Source: Blattabacterium clevelandi (lineage in GTDB: Bacteria; Bacteroidota; Bacteroidia; Flavobacteriales; Blattabacteriaceae). From it: a stretch of 64,000 bases of DNA. The stretch's first letter is position 1. Every line of letters begins with the position of its first letter. The notes under the pieces were generated by a model. That model was not told the DNA's origin. It ran no database searches and saw nothing but the letters and a program-made list of their open reading frames with translations. The stretch spans positions 496,001 through 560,000 of the forward strand of contig NZ_CP029844.1 of NCBI RefSeq assembly GCF_003268615.1, in the 5' to 3' direction. The position numbers and the translations under genes were made by a program. Shown piece after piece: positions 1-8,066 of the stretch.

Positions 1-1
1 A

Positions 2-643
2 GGAGCTATTAGTATGATCAATTCTGATTCTCAAGCTATGGGAAGAATTGGAGAGATAATCAAACGTACTTGGCAGACTGCTGATAAAATGAAAAAACAG
101 AGAGGATCTTTAAATAATGATTCTCATAAGAATGATAATTTTAGAGTAAAAAGATATATATCTAAATATACCATCAATCCTGCTATTACTCATGGGATTT
201 CAGAGTATGTTGGATCAATTAATCTTGGAAAAATGGCAGATTTAGTTTTATGGAAACCTTCTTTTTTTGGAGTAAAACCGGAATTAGTAATCAAAAGTGG
301 AATGATTGTATACGCAAGCATGGGAGATCCTAATGCTACTATTCCTACCCCTCAACCATTTATGTATCGTAAAATGTTTGGTTTTTTTGAACCAAAATTG
401 AGTAGTCTTTTTATTTCAATACATGCGATAAACGATGGTTTCATAGAAAAAAATGAAATACAAAAGCGACTTAAGATAGTAAAAGGATGTCGTATTTTAT
501 CTAAAAAAGATATGATATTAAATGGAGAGACTCCAGATATAAAGATAGATCCAAAAACCTATAGCGTTTATATAGATGGAGAAAAAATAAGATCTAATCC
601 ATCGTATATGTTACCTCTTTCTCAAAGATATTTTTTATTCTAA
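2..643 (+). CDS. ureC: Urease subunit alpha, C-terminal part (5' end outside window)
   Basis: The frame is open from base 2, so this is the C-terminal third of the nickel enzyme that hydrolyses urea to ammonia and carbamate. The first residues read [18 protein letters not shown], the UreC block whose Asp (in SDSQAMG) is a nickel ligand in characterised ureases. Further on come [24 protein letters not shown] and [12 protein letters not shown], both typical of the UreC C-terminus. The His/Lys nickel ligands and the flap Cys/His lie upstream of the window. An ATG at 14 is internal, not the true start. In Blattabacterium, urease returns host urea nitrogen as ammonia. Identity is very sure. Confidence 0.96.
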   Translation, partial: GAISMINSDSQAMGRIGEIIKRTWQTADKMKKQRGSLNNDSHKNDNFRVKRYISKYTINPAITHGISEYVGSINLGKMADLVLWKPSFFGVKPELVIKSGMIVYASMGDPNATIPTPQPFMYRKMFGFFEPKLSSLFISIHAINDGFIEKNEIQKRLKIVKGCRILSKKDMILNGETPDIKIDPKTYSVYIDGEKIRSNPSYMLPLSQRYFLF

Positions 644-668
644 ATTTTATGAATAGATCATAAACAAA

Positions 669-751
669 TACCCAGAGCGGGATTCGAACCCGCATGATTT
701 AAAATCACTGGATTTTGAGTCTAGCGCGTCTACCTATTCCGCCATCTGGAT
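669..751 (-). tRNA. tRNA-Leu (anticodon CAA)
   Basis: The reverse strand folds as a class II tRNA. The acceptor ATCCAGA pairs with TCTGGGT, allowing one T-G pair, and is followed by discriminator A. The D-arm reads TGGCGGAATAGGTAGACGC, typical of tRNA-Leu. The anticodon loop CTCAAAA gives anticodon CAA. There is a long variable arm, and the T-arm is GCGGG-TTCGAAT-CCCGC. The anticodon stem as read (CTAGA/TCCAG) has one A-C mismatch. CCA is not encoded. It lies convergent to ureC. Confidence 0.93.
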
Positions 752-878
752 TCTTTGATATCTATTCAAAATATTGTTAGTCAATTTTTTTTGTCATTTT
801 TTTATACATACTATAACTATATGATATTAAATTAACATAATAATATCAAAATAGTTCGTATGAATGATCGAATGATCT

Positions 879-1304
879 TTAATAAATAAGTTTATGTATT
901 ATAATTTTTGATTTTTTCAAAAAATTTAATCCCTCATTTTTTTCTGAATATTTATGTAAATATACCACTCTTTTAATTTTAGATTGATAAATCAATTTAC
1001 TACATTCTTTGCATGGAGAATGTGTAATATATAAATACGAATCTTTACAAGATTTTGAAGAAAAAGCCATTTTTAATATAGCATTTGCTTCTGCATGTAA
1101 AACATACCATTTAGTTTTTCCATTTTGATCTTCACATATATTATCAAATCCACTTGGAGTTTCGTTATATCCATCGGATATAATCCGATTATTTTTTACT
1201 ATAATAGCTCCTACTTTTTTATTTTTGCAATAAGATAATTTAGAACATTTTATGGCTTTATTCATATAAATTATGTCCTTTTTTTTATAAATTTCACAAT
1301 TCAT
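879..1304 (-). CDS. dCMP deaminase (ComEB-like cytidine/deoxycytidylate deaminase)
   Basis: This is a zinc deaminase of 141 residues, likely converting dCMP to dUMP for dTTP synthesis. The zinc and catalytic motif HAEANAI is at residues 70-76 (His70 ligand, Glu72 proton shuttle), and the second ligand motif SPCKEC is at 96-101 (Cys98, Cys101). The segment VGAIIVKNNRIISDGYNETPSG is characteristic of the deoxycytidylate deaminase family rather than of tRNA adenosine deaminase. Length is normal for bacterial members. The start codon is only 13 bases from the divergent methyltransferase start, so the two promoters must overlap coding sequence. A broader nucleotide-deaminase role cannot be excluded. 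Confidence 0.9.
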   Translation of the reverse strand: MNCEIYKKKDIIYMNKAIKCSKLSYCKNKKVGAIIVKNNRIISDGYNETPSGFDNICEDQNGKTKWYVLHAEANAILKMAFSSKSCKDSYLYITHSPCKECSKLIYQSKIKRVVYLHKYSEKNEGLNFLKKSKIIIHKLIY

Positions 1305-1317
1305 TATAAAATATTTT

Positions 1318-2115
1318 ATGGAAAAAATACATGGATTACGTAATATAAAAATTAAAAATTTAATAAAGATTTATAAAAAAAAAAAGGATAATAAAATGTT
1401 CCTTGTTGAAGGAGTCAAAGAATTTGAAATGGCTATAATAGGAAATTATAGACCAATAGGAATATTTATATGTAAAAATATTTTTTATCAAAATAATATG
1501 ATTAAATCCTTTCATCACATTGTATTTTTTATTAATATAAAAACTTTTCAACAATTAGCATGTAGAAAAAATTCAGGTGGAATCATTGCCTTTTTTAAGG
1601 AAAAAAAATTTTCTAGTCTAGAAAGTATAAAAATTCCTAAAAATCCTTTTATTCTTATATTGGATGGAATAGAAAAACCTGGAAATTTAGGATCTATATT
1701 CAGGACTGCTGATGCTGCAGGAGTACATTTTATTATATTATGTAATACGAAAACATATATTTTTAATCCTAATGTAATTAGATGTAGTGTAGGATGCGTT
1801 TTTACAAAAAAAATTTTTATAGAAAAAATAAAATCAATTATTTCTTGGTTACAAGAAAAAAACATAGAAATTGCAGTAACAGGATTCCATAATAAAAAAT
1901 CTAAAAAATTATATCAAACTAAATTTTCTTCACATTTAGCTATTGTTTTAGGTTCCGAAAGCAAAGGAGTATCCAATATATGGTTTAATATATCCGATAA
2001 AATAATAACGATTCCTATGTTTGGATCTATCGATTCTATGAATGTAAGTAATGCCACATCTGTAATTATATATGAAATAATTAGACAAAGAAATACATAT
2101 AAGTTTTCTAAATAA
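1318..2115 (+). CDS. TrmH/SpoU family RNA 2'-O-methyltransferase
   Basis: This is a SAM-dependent SPOUT methyltransferase of 265 residues acting on rRNA or tRNA ribose. The N-terminal substrate-binding part contains FLVEGVKEFEMAI (28-40). The three SPOUT motifs follow: PGNLGSIFRTADAAG (121-135, with the catalytic Asn and Arg), LGSESKGVS (211-219) and IPMFGSIDSMNVSNATSV (232-249). The last two form the trefoil-knot cofactor site. Substrate position cannot be read from sequence; RlmB-like 23S methylation is one possibility. An in-frame A11 tract lies near codons 20-23. The 3' end overlaps convergent rnhA by 8 bp. Confidence 0.9.
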   Translation: MEKIHGLRNIKIKNLIKIYKKKKDNKMFLVEGVKEFEMAIIGNYRPIGIFICKNIFYQNNMIKSFHHIVFFINIKTFQQLACRKNSGGIIAFFKEKKFSSLESIKIPKNPFILILDGIEKPGNLGSIFRTADAAGVHFIILCNTKTYIFNPNVIRCSVGCVFTKKIFIEKIKSIISWLQEKNIEIAVTGFHNKKSKKLYQTKFSSHLAIVLGSESKGVSNIWFNISDKIITIPMFGSIDSMNVSNATSVIIYEIIRQRNTYKFSK

Positions 2116-2590
2116 TTTTTTTTAAATTTTGTTTTTCATAGACATGATCTATTTTCAAGTTTTTACTTTTTGATGCTTCTACAGATAATCGATCGCAATA
2201 ATCATTAATATAATGAAGATGATGGCCTTTAACCCATTGAAAAATAATAAAATGTTTATGAAATAAATTTAAAAATCGTATCCATAAATCCACATTTTTT
2301 TTTTTTTTAAAGTTATTTTTTTCCCATTTAAAAATCCAATTTTTTTGAATAGAATTTATTACATATTTAGAATCAGTAAAAACAATAATATTTTGTTTTT
2401 TTTTCGTAATTTTTTCTAGACCAACTATTATAGCTAATAGCTCCATCCTATTATTGGTTGTATAACGAAATCCTTCGGAAATAATTTTCCAATAAGATGT
2501 CCCGGCCATTTCTATAAAAATAGCATATCCTCCTGGACCAGGATTCCCTTTAGAAGATCCGTCAGTGTAAATATGAATTTTTTTATTCAC
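2108..2590 (-). CDS. rnhA: Ribonuclease HI
   Basis: It degrades the RNA strand of RNA-DNA hybrids, for example primers and R-loops. The first 20 residues contain IYTDGSSKGNPGPGG with catalytic Asp10. Glu50 in NNRMELLA, Asp73 in VFTDSKYV and Asp133 in the NDYCDRLS segment complete the DEDD set. WVKGHH (119-124) supplies the flexible-loop His. At 160 residues it is close to the E. coli enzyme. The start is GTG at 2590, which shares its first G with the TAG stop of plsC upstream, so the two genes are translationally coupled. Confidence 0.95.
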   Translation of the reverse strand: MNKKIHIYTDGSSKGNPGPGGYAIFIEMAGTSYWKIISEGFRYTTNNRMELLAIIVGLEKITKKKQNIIVFTDSKYVINSIQKNWIFKWEKNNFKKKKNVDLWIRFLNLFHKHFIIFQWVKGHHLHYINDYCDRLSVEASKSKNLKIDHVYEKQNLKKII

Positions 2591-3360
2591 TAAAATATCT
2601 GTTTATTTTTTTCACGTTCAAATTTTTTTAATTGAAATTGGATTAAATTAAAACATTTTTCTTTTAGAAAATTTTTGTCTTTTAAGGATAAGTTTTTTGT
2701 TAAAATAGAATGGTGTTGTTTGATCCGTATTTTTCCAGGTCCTCCTTTTATAGGAGATTTAGGAAACTTTGTTTTTATATCAGCTATAGTAAATGGAATA
2801 ATCGATATTTTTTTTATTATGGCTATATAAAAAGCTCCATTTTTAAAATGATCTAATAAAATAGATGGATTAGGAACTCCACCTTCTGGAAAAATACAAA
2901 CACTTTTTCCAGAATCAATTTTTTTTTGTATTTGTTGAAATACTTGCATACAACTAGACAAATTTTTTCTATTTATTAATATATTACTTCTTTTATAAAC
3001 AAATCCGAAAAAAGGAAGTTTAGCTAATTCCGCTTTTCCTACAAAAACTAAAGGATGATTTCTCATTAAAGAATAAATCAACATAATATCCATGATAGAA
3101 CTATGATTGCTAATAATCATATATTGTTTTTTTTTATCTAAAATTTCTTTATCTTTTTCTAACACATACCAAAAACCCATAAGAAAAAGATTACTTCTCG
3201 CCCAAATTTGGTGAAACCAATATGCGATATAATAATATTTATTTTTAAAGAGAAATGGGATAGAAGCTCCTGCTAATAATGGAATTAGAAATATATTGAT
3301 TATAAAAAACCATACACGCCATAATAATATTAATGATACTTGAATAATTTTCATTCTCAT
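2590..3360 (-). CDS. plsC: 1-acyl-sn-glycerol-3-phosphate acyltransferase
   Basis: This membrane enzyme acylates lysophosphatidic acid to phosphatidic acid, the precursor of all phospholipids. A hydrophobic N-terminal segment (about residues 5-35) precedes the acyltransferase motif NHSSIMD (His86, Asp91). The FPEGG motif for phosphate binding follows near residue 157. Length (256) is typical. It is the first gene of a two-gene unit with rnhA. Together with pssA elsewhere in the window it gives part of the route to phosphatidylserine/phosphatidylethanolamine. An alternative start at the third codon (ATG) is possible. Confidence 0.92.
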   Translation of the reverse strand: MRMKIIQVSLILLWRVWFFIINIFLIPLLAGASIPFLFKNKYYYIAYWFHQIWARSNLFLMGFWYVLEKDKEILDKKKQYMIISNHSSIMDIMLIYSLMRNHPLVFVGKAELAKLPFFGFVYKRSNILINRKNLSSCMQVFQQIQKKIDSGKSVCIFPEGGVPNPSILLDHFKNGAFYIAIIKKISIIPFTIADIKTKFPKSPIKGGPGKIRIKQHHSILTKNLSLKDKNFLKEKCFNLIQFQLKKFEREKNKQIF

Positions 3361-3569
3361 TAATTAACGAAATTCATCAATATATTGTAATTCATTCATA
3401 TGATTTATCATAATGTATTTTTTTTTTTATTTTTTTACTTTTTGTCAGATAAATTTTCAAAAATTTAAAACTTTTTTTTTTATGTTTAAAAAATAGTTCA
3501 AGAAACTTTTTTCTATAAAAATGGATTTTATAAAAAAATCTGATATTTATAGAAAGTATTTCCTGATAC

Positions 3570-4559
3570 ATGTATACATTGGGAGAATTTATTATAGAAA
3601 ATAGAGATCATTTTTCGTATTCTACAGAAGGATTATTGCGTCTATTTAGCTCTATCAAGCTAGCGGCTAAGGCAATTAATAAGGAAGTGAATAAAGCTGG
3701 GTTAACAGAAAAAATTATAGGAAGTTCTGGAATTATTAATATACAAGGAGAAAATCAACAAAAATTAGATAATTTTGCACATCAAGTTTTCATAGAATCC
3801 TTTAAAAGCAGAAATATAGTTTGTGGAATAGCTTCAGAAGAAAGTAAAGATATTATAGTTATAAAGGGAGAAAAAGAAAATTCTTTTCAAAAAAAATATA
3901 TTGTTTTAATAGATCCCCTGGATGGTTCATCTAATATAGATGTAAATGTATCTATTGGGACTATATTTTCAGTATATAGAAGAAAATCTTCTATGAATTT
4001 AACAATAGAAGATTTTTTACAGAAAGGAAATAAACAAATTTTAGCAGGGTATATTATTTATGGATCATCTACAATATTAGTATATACTACAGGAAATGGA
4101 GTACATGGGTTTACTTTAGACCCATCGGTTGGTACCTTTTATTTATCTCATCCGAATCTTCGTTATCCTAAAATAGAAAGAATTTACTCTATTAATGAAG
4201 GGAATTATTCTAGATTTCCTAACGGCATCAAAAAATTTATAAGATATTGTCAAGAAAAAAAAGAAAATCGTCCTTATACAGCACGTTATATTGGTTCTTT
4301 AGTAGGAGATTTTCATAGAAATATGATACAAGGAGGTATCTATATTTATCCTAAAACAGCATATTCTCCAAAAGGAAAATTGAGATTACTTTATGAATGT
4401 AATCCTATAGCTTTTTTAACGGAACAAGCTGGTGGAAAAGCTTCTGATGGGGAAAAAAGAATTCTAGATATAGAACCTTTAAATTTACATCAAAGAACAC
4501 CATTTATTTGTGGACCTATAAGTATGGTTACTAAATTAGAAGAATTTATAAATCCATAA
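3570..4559 (+). CDS. fbp: Fructose-1,6-bisphosphatase, class I
   Basis: It hydrolyses fructose-1,6-bisphosphate to fructose-6-phosphate in gluconeogenesis. The metal-binding signature [10 protein letters not shown] is at residues 115-124, preceded by the acidic pair EE at 90-91, which is also part of the metal site. [21 protein letters not shown] and [21 protein letters not shown] are typical class I sugar-phosphate segments. Length 329 is normal. It precedes rnpA with a 7-bp gap on the same strand. The divergent spacer upstream (3361-3569) should hold the promoters for this gene and plsC, but I could not assign a clear -33/-7 pair. Confidence 0.96.
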   Translation: MYTLGEFIIENRDHFSYSTEGLLRLFSSIKLAAKAINKEVNKAGLTEKIIGSSGIINIQGENQQKLDNFAHQVFIESFKSRNIVCGIASEESKDIIVIKGEKENSFQKKYIVLIDPLDGSSNIDVNVSIGTIFSVYRRKSSMNLTIEDFLQKGNKQILAGYIIYGSSTILVYTTGNGVHGFTLDPSVGTFYLSHPNLRYPKIERIYSINEGNYSRFPNGIKKFIRYCQEKKENRPYTARYIGSLVGDFHRNMIQGGIYIYPKTAYSPKGKLRLLYECNPIAFLTEQAGGKASDGEKRILDIEPLNLHQRTPFICGPISMVTKLEEFINP

Positions 4560-4566
4560 GTCAAGT

Positions 4567-4934
4567 ATGAAAGTTCAATTAAAAATAAAAGGATCCAAAA
4601 ACATTATTAATACAATTAAATACGGAAAATCTTTATTTTTTTTTCCTATTTATACATACGTACTATTACATTCAAATAAAATATATCATAAAGGGATCAA
4701 ACTAATTGGAACTTTGGTAAAAAAAAAAATTTTAAAAAATCGGTTCATAGAAATAAAATAAAACGTTTATTACGGTCTTCTTTTTTATGGAATAAATCTA
4801 TTTTAGAAGAAAAAAAAGATCAATATCAAAGCTATCATATTGTTTTTCTTTATAAAGGAGTTGTTTTACCAAATTTCGAAGAAATTAATCAATCTGTTAA
4901 AAAAATATTTTATGAAGTAATTAAATGGGAATAA
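4567..4934 (+). pseudogene. rnpA: Ribonuclease P protein component, split by a -1-type frameshift at an A11 tract
   Basis: The ATG frame gives the N-terminal half of RnpA (GKSLFFFPIYTYVLLHS, then GTLVKKK) and then stops at 4761. From the A-tract at 4719-4729 the protein continues in another frame: FKKSVHRNKIKRLLRSSF, then YQSYHIVFLYKG and FEEINQSVKKIF, ending at TAA 4932-4934. The RNR signature (HRNKIKRLLR) that contacts RNase P RNA is intact in the second frame. One extra A (12 instead of 11) restores a continuous protein of about 122 residues, a normal length. Everything else looks conserved, so the gene is probably functional by polymerase slippage, or the base count is a sequencing error; typed pseudogene only because of the break. 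Confidence 0.85.
4719..4729 (+). other. A11 homopolymer at the rnpA frameshift
   Basis: Eleven consecutive A follow GT and precede TTTT. The zero frame reads into a stop at 4761; adding one A (or removing two) joins the two conserved halves of RnpA. Poly(A) tracts of this length are known sites of RNA polymerase slippage in A+T-rich endosymbionts, where a mixture of transcript lengths can supply functional protein. Confidence 0.75.
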
Positions 4935-4955
4935 ATCATTATGGATTCACAATCC

Positions 4956-5534
4956 TTATTGAAATAATTGACCTGCATTTGCTCCAAATATTTTGACTGA
5001 AAAAGCAAGTAAAATAATTCCAAATATTTTTTTTAGGATATCTAATCCGTTATTTCCTATTGTTTTAGCAATAAAATCACATTTATCTATAACAAAATAG
5101 ACCACTATCATATTAAGAATTAAAGATAAAAGAATAATATTAACATCATAAGTTGACCTTAGTGAAATTAAAGTGGTTAAAGATCCTGGTCCAGCTATCA
5201 GTGGAAAGGCTATTGGAACGATAGAAGTTTGAGAATTTTTTGTAACTTTATGAATATCTATACCTAATATCATCTCTAGCCCTATTAAAAATAAAACTAT
5301 AGATCCTGCTACCGAAAAAGAATAGATATCTACACCGATAATTTTTAACATAGGCAGGCCTAAAAATAAAAAAGATAAAAATATAACAAAAGAAGATATT
5401 ATTACTTTTTGAGTATCTATAATATTCCCTTTGGATTTAAAACCCATAATTATCGGTGCATTTCCTAGTATATCTATAATACTAAAAAGTATCATAAAAC
5501 AACTTATGAATGAATTTATCCATTTCATATTCAA
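4956..5534 (-). CDS. MarC family integral membrane protein
   Basis: This is a 192-residue, almost wholly hydrophobic protein with about six membrane segments. The N-terminal MILFSIIDILGNAPIIMGF, the central AFPLIAGPGSLTTLISL and the C-terminal GLDILKKIFGIILLAFSVKIF match the MarC (UPF0056) family. The family was once linked to multiple antibiotic resistance, but its function is not established; transporter-like activity has been suggested. It is convergent to rnpA, with 21 bp between stops. Family assignment is confident, role is unknown. Confidence 0.87.
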   Translation of the reverse strand: MNMKWINSFISCFMILFSIIDILGNAPIIMGFKSKGNIIDTQKVIISSFVIFLSFLFLGLPMLKIIGVDIYSFSVAGSIVLFLIGLEMILGIDIHKVTKNSQTSIVPIAFPLIAGPGSLTTLISLRSTYDVNIILLSLILNMIVVYFVIDKCDFIAKTIGNNGLDILKKIFGIILLAFSVKIFGANAGQLFQ

Positions 5535-5680
5535 AATATATTCATAAAATTTTTTAATAAAGAATGATTATCAATAATCCTAATATATAATATTAAAACA
5601 ACAACAAATTAAACAAAAATACAATCAGTATTATTAATTTTTAAAAAAAAAATTTTAATATATTTATTTTTTCATGTTTT

Positions 5681-7048
5681 TTAAAAGCTATTTTCATAGG
5701 CTATCCATCCTGCTTTTCTATAATTTTCTGCAACTATTTTTGGATTATCGGATTGATAAATAGCTTTTCCAACAATAATAAAATCGCTATTTTTTTTTAT
5801 AAAAGCTTGATTAGGATGAATGTAAGTATTTCCTTCATAGTTTTTTCTTGAATCAGAAAAATGTATACCAGGAGTAAACAATAATAATCTATTGTCAACT
5901 TTTCTTTGTGCTACTGTTCCAATTACTTTTGAATTTTTTAAAGAAATATTTAATGCTTTTCTTATATAGTTATCATCAGATAATCTACCATAAGAAGACA
6001 TTTCAGATATAGTAATTAACCCAATATTAGAAGGAATATTTAAATTTTCTATACTTTTACTTCCTGCAAGTACATGTACTGTAATCACATCTGCCCAAGA
6101 AGAAATTTTATGTATTCCATGATGTAGTTGAAGATAATTTGTAGGTCCTACATCGCATAATTTTCTATCTTCAAATAACAAAAATTTCTTTTTTAAAGAA
6201 ATTTTTTTAAGAAAGTGGATGAATGAAAATGAAAAATCACTAATAATATCTACATGAAGCTTTAATCCACAAATTTGATCTCCAATTAAATTGACTAATT
6301 CTAAAATTTTTTCAGAATGTATTAAATCTGCTGAAACGATCAAATTAGTTTTTTTTTTCAATGCTATATCAATCAGTTTTTTTCCTATTGGATGATAAAT
6401 TTTTTCTTTTTTTTCTTCATAAGAAATACGTTTTTTCTGAATGTTTTTTATATTTTTTTTTTGGAAAAAAAACTTAATTATATGTATTTCTTTTTCTTTT
6501 AAAAGATTTTTTTTTTCTAATATTTTTAAAACTTCTCCTATACGAAATAAAGATCGTATATTAAATCCTTTATTTTTTATATTTTCTATTCCTCCTTGTT
6601 CACGATCAAGAATAGATAAAATATTTTTTATAATCAATCCTTCTTTTTCAATATCTATTACTGTTTTTAATAAACTATCTCCACTTGTGATTACATCTTC
6701 TATGAGAAGACAGTTTTGTCCTTTTTTGTAAATTCCTTCTATCATTTTTTTTGTTCCATAACCTTTATTTTCTTTTCTTTTAATAATTAAAGGAATATTA
6801 GATCTTAATGATAAAGTAGTAGCTATTGGCAAAGCTGCATAAGGTACTCCACAAATTAATTCAAATGTATGAGGCGGAACTTCGTTTAAAAGAAGATCCG
6901 ATAGTTTTATTAATAAATCTGGTCTAGAAGCAATTGGACGAAAATCTATATATATGGGAGAATTCATTCCGCTTTTTAAGGTAAAATGACCAAATTTAAT
7001 AATCCCTAAATTATAAATTTTTAAAAAAAACTGTTCCTTGTCCTTCAT
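5681..7048 (-). CDS. pyrEF: Bifunctional orotate phosphoribosyltransferase / OMP decarboxylase (UMP synthase type fusion)
   Basis: One 455-residue chain carries the last two steps of UMP synthesis. Residues 1-200 are OPRT: FGHFTLKSGMNSPIYIDFR at the start and the PRPP loop LLIEDVITSGDS at 114-124. Residues 220-455 are OMP decarboxylase with the catalytic Asp/Lys/Asp array in LFEDRKLCDVGPT (about 291-303), then FTPGIHFSD, IIVGKAIYQ and YRKAGWIAYE. The EDRK and YRKAGWxAY forms resemble eukaryotic UMP synthase more than E. coli PyrF, and the domain order is the same as in animals and plants. A Lys-rich linker separates the domains. Divergent from pyrD, so pyrimidine genes are clustered. Confidence 0.93.
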   Translation of the reverse strand: MKDKEQFFLKIYNLGIIKFGHFTLKSGMNSPIYIDFRPIASRPDLLIKLSDLLLNEVPPHTFELICGVPYAALPIATTLSLRSNIPLIIKRKENKGYGTKKMIEGIYKKGQNCLLIEDVITSGDSLLKTVIDIEKEGLIIKNILSILDREQGGIENIKNKGFNIRSLFRIGEVLKILEKKNLLKEKEIHIIKFFFQKKNIKNIQKKRISYEEKKEKIYHPIGKKLIDIALKKKTNLIVSADLIHSEKILELVNLIGDQICGLKLHVDIISDFSFSFIHFLKKISLKKKFLLFEDRKLCDVGPTNYLQLHHGIHKISSWADVITVHVLAGSKSIENLNIPSNIGLITISEMSSYGRLSDDNYIRKALNISLKNSKVIGTVAQRKVDNRLLLFTPGIHFSDSRKNYEGNTYIHPNQAFIKKNSDFIIVGKAIYQSDNPKIVAENYRKAGWIAYENSF

Positions 7049-7121
7049 AAAAAACCTTTTTTAGTAAAGTTAAAAATTTTATACTTTTGGGATTCTTTTG
7101 TAATATTACATAATATATGCT

Positions 7122-8066
7122 ATGATTATGAAAAAAATAGATATTTCCACTAATATAAATGGAATAAAATTTTCATCATGTATCATGAATGCTTCAGGTA
7201 TTTTATGTTGTACAGAAAAAGAACTTTACGATCTTATGATTAGTTCTTCTGGAGCTGTAGTTACAAAAAGTTGTACGATAAAACCAAGAAATGGTAATTT
7301 AAAACCAAGGTATTTTGAATGGAAGGAAGGAAGTATTAATTCTATGGGATTGCCAAATCTTGGAATAGATTTTTATTTAGATTTTTTAGAAAAAAAAAAT
7401 TCTAAAAAACCTTTTTTATTATCTATATCAGGACTATCTATCGAAGAAAACTATCTTATTCTTCGTAAAGCGAATATTTCTTCAAATATGAATGCTATAG
7501 AATTAAATTTATCCTGTCCAAATCTATTGGAAAAAGATAAAATATTAGGTTACGATTTTTCTCAAATTTCAGACTTTCTAGAAAATATATTTCAATTCTA
7601 TAAAAAACCTTTAGGAGTTAAGTTACCTCCTTATTTTGAAGATTTTCATTTTAGAAAAATGGCTTTTATATTAAATAAATACCCTATTTGTTTTGTTACT
7701 TGTATTAATAGTTTACCAAATGGTATTTTCATTGATATAAATAAAGAATCTGTAGTTATTCATCCAAAAAAAGGGTTTGGTGGAATAGGTGGATTATCTA
7801 TAAAACCATTTGCACTTGCTAATGTTCGTAAATTTTACACTTATCTTCGTAAAGATATTCCTATCATAGGATGTGGAGGAATTTGTACTGGAAAAGATGT
7901 ATTTGAATATATATTGTGTGGAGCATCTGCAGTTCAGATTGGTACTCAATTTTTAAAAGAAGGGATTCCTGTATTTGATAGATTAATCAAGGAATTAATG
8001 ATTATTCTAAAAAAGAAAAATTATTCATCTTTAAATAGTTTTAAAGGAAAATTAAATGTATTTTAG
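7122..8066 (+). CDS. pyrD: Dihydroorotate dehydrogenase, class 1 (probably 1A)
   Basis: It oxidises dihydroorotate to orotate with FMN. NASGILCCTEKEL (about 23-35) and SINSMGLPNLGIDFY (71-85) are substrate-loop segments, and NLSCPN (129-134) contains the Cys used as base in class 1 enzymes, rather than the Ser of quinone-linked class 2. The C-terminal FMN phosphate segments are IIGCGGICTGKDVFEY and GASAVQIGTQFL. There is no N-terminal membrane extension, again class 1; 1A enzymes use fumarate. Start may be ATG 7122 or ATG 7128. It overlaps the proS 3' end by 4 bp and is divergent from the pyrEF fusion that uses its product. Confidence 0.93.
   Translation: MIMKKIDISTNINGIKFSSCIMNASGILCCTEKELYDLMISSSGAVVTKSCTIKPRNGNLKPRYFEWKEGSINSMGLPNLGIDFYLDFLEKKNSKKPFLLSISGLSIEENYLILRKANISSNMNAIELNLSCPNLLEKDKILGYDFSQISDFLENIFQFYKKPLGVKLPPYFEDFHFRKMAFILNKYPICFVTCINSLPNGIFIDINKESVVIHPKKGFGGIGGLSIKPFALANVRKFYTYLRKDIPIIGCGGICTGKDVFEYILCGASAVQIGTQFLKEGIPVFDRLIKELMIILKKKNYSSLNSFKGKLNVF

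Noticed and set aside
812-850. Inverted repeat TGATATTA...TAATATCA after tRNA-Leu(CAA) as a terminator
   Set aside because: An A/T-only stem of 8 bp without a clear T-run on the correct strand; too weak.
3361-3569. Bacteroidota-type promoter (TTTG and TAnnTTTG) between plsC and fbp
   Set aside because: Partial matches such as TAAATTTT exist, but spacing does not fit; in this composition matches are expected by chance.
4567-4761. 64-aa frame as a separate small gene
   Set aside because: It is the N-terminal half of rnpA; the rest continues in another frame.
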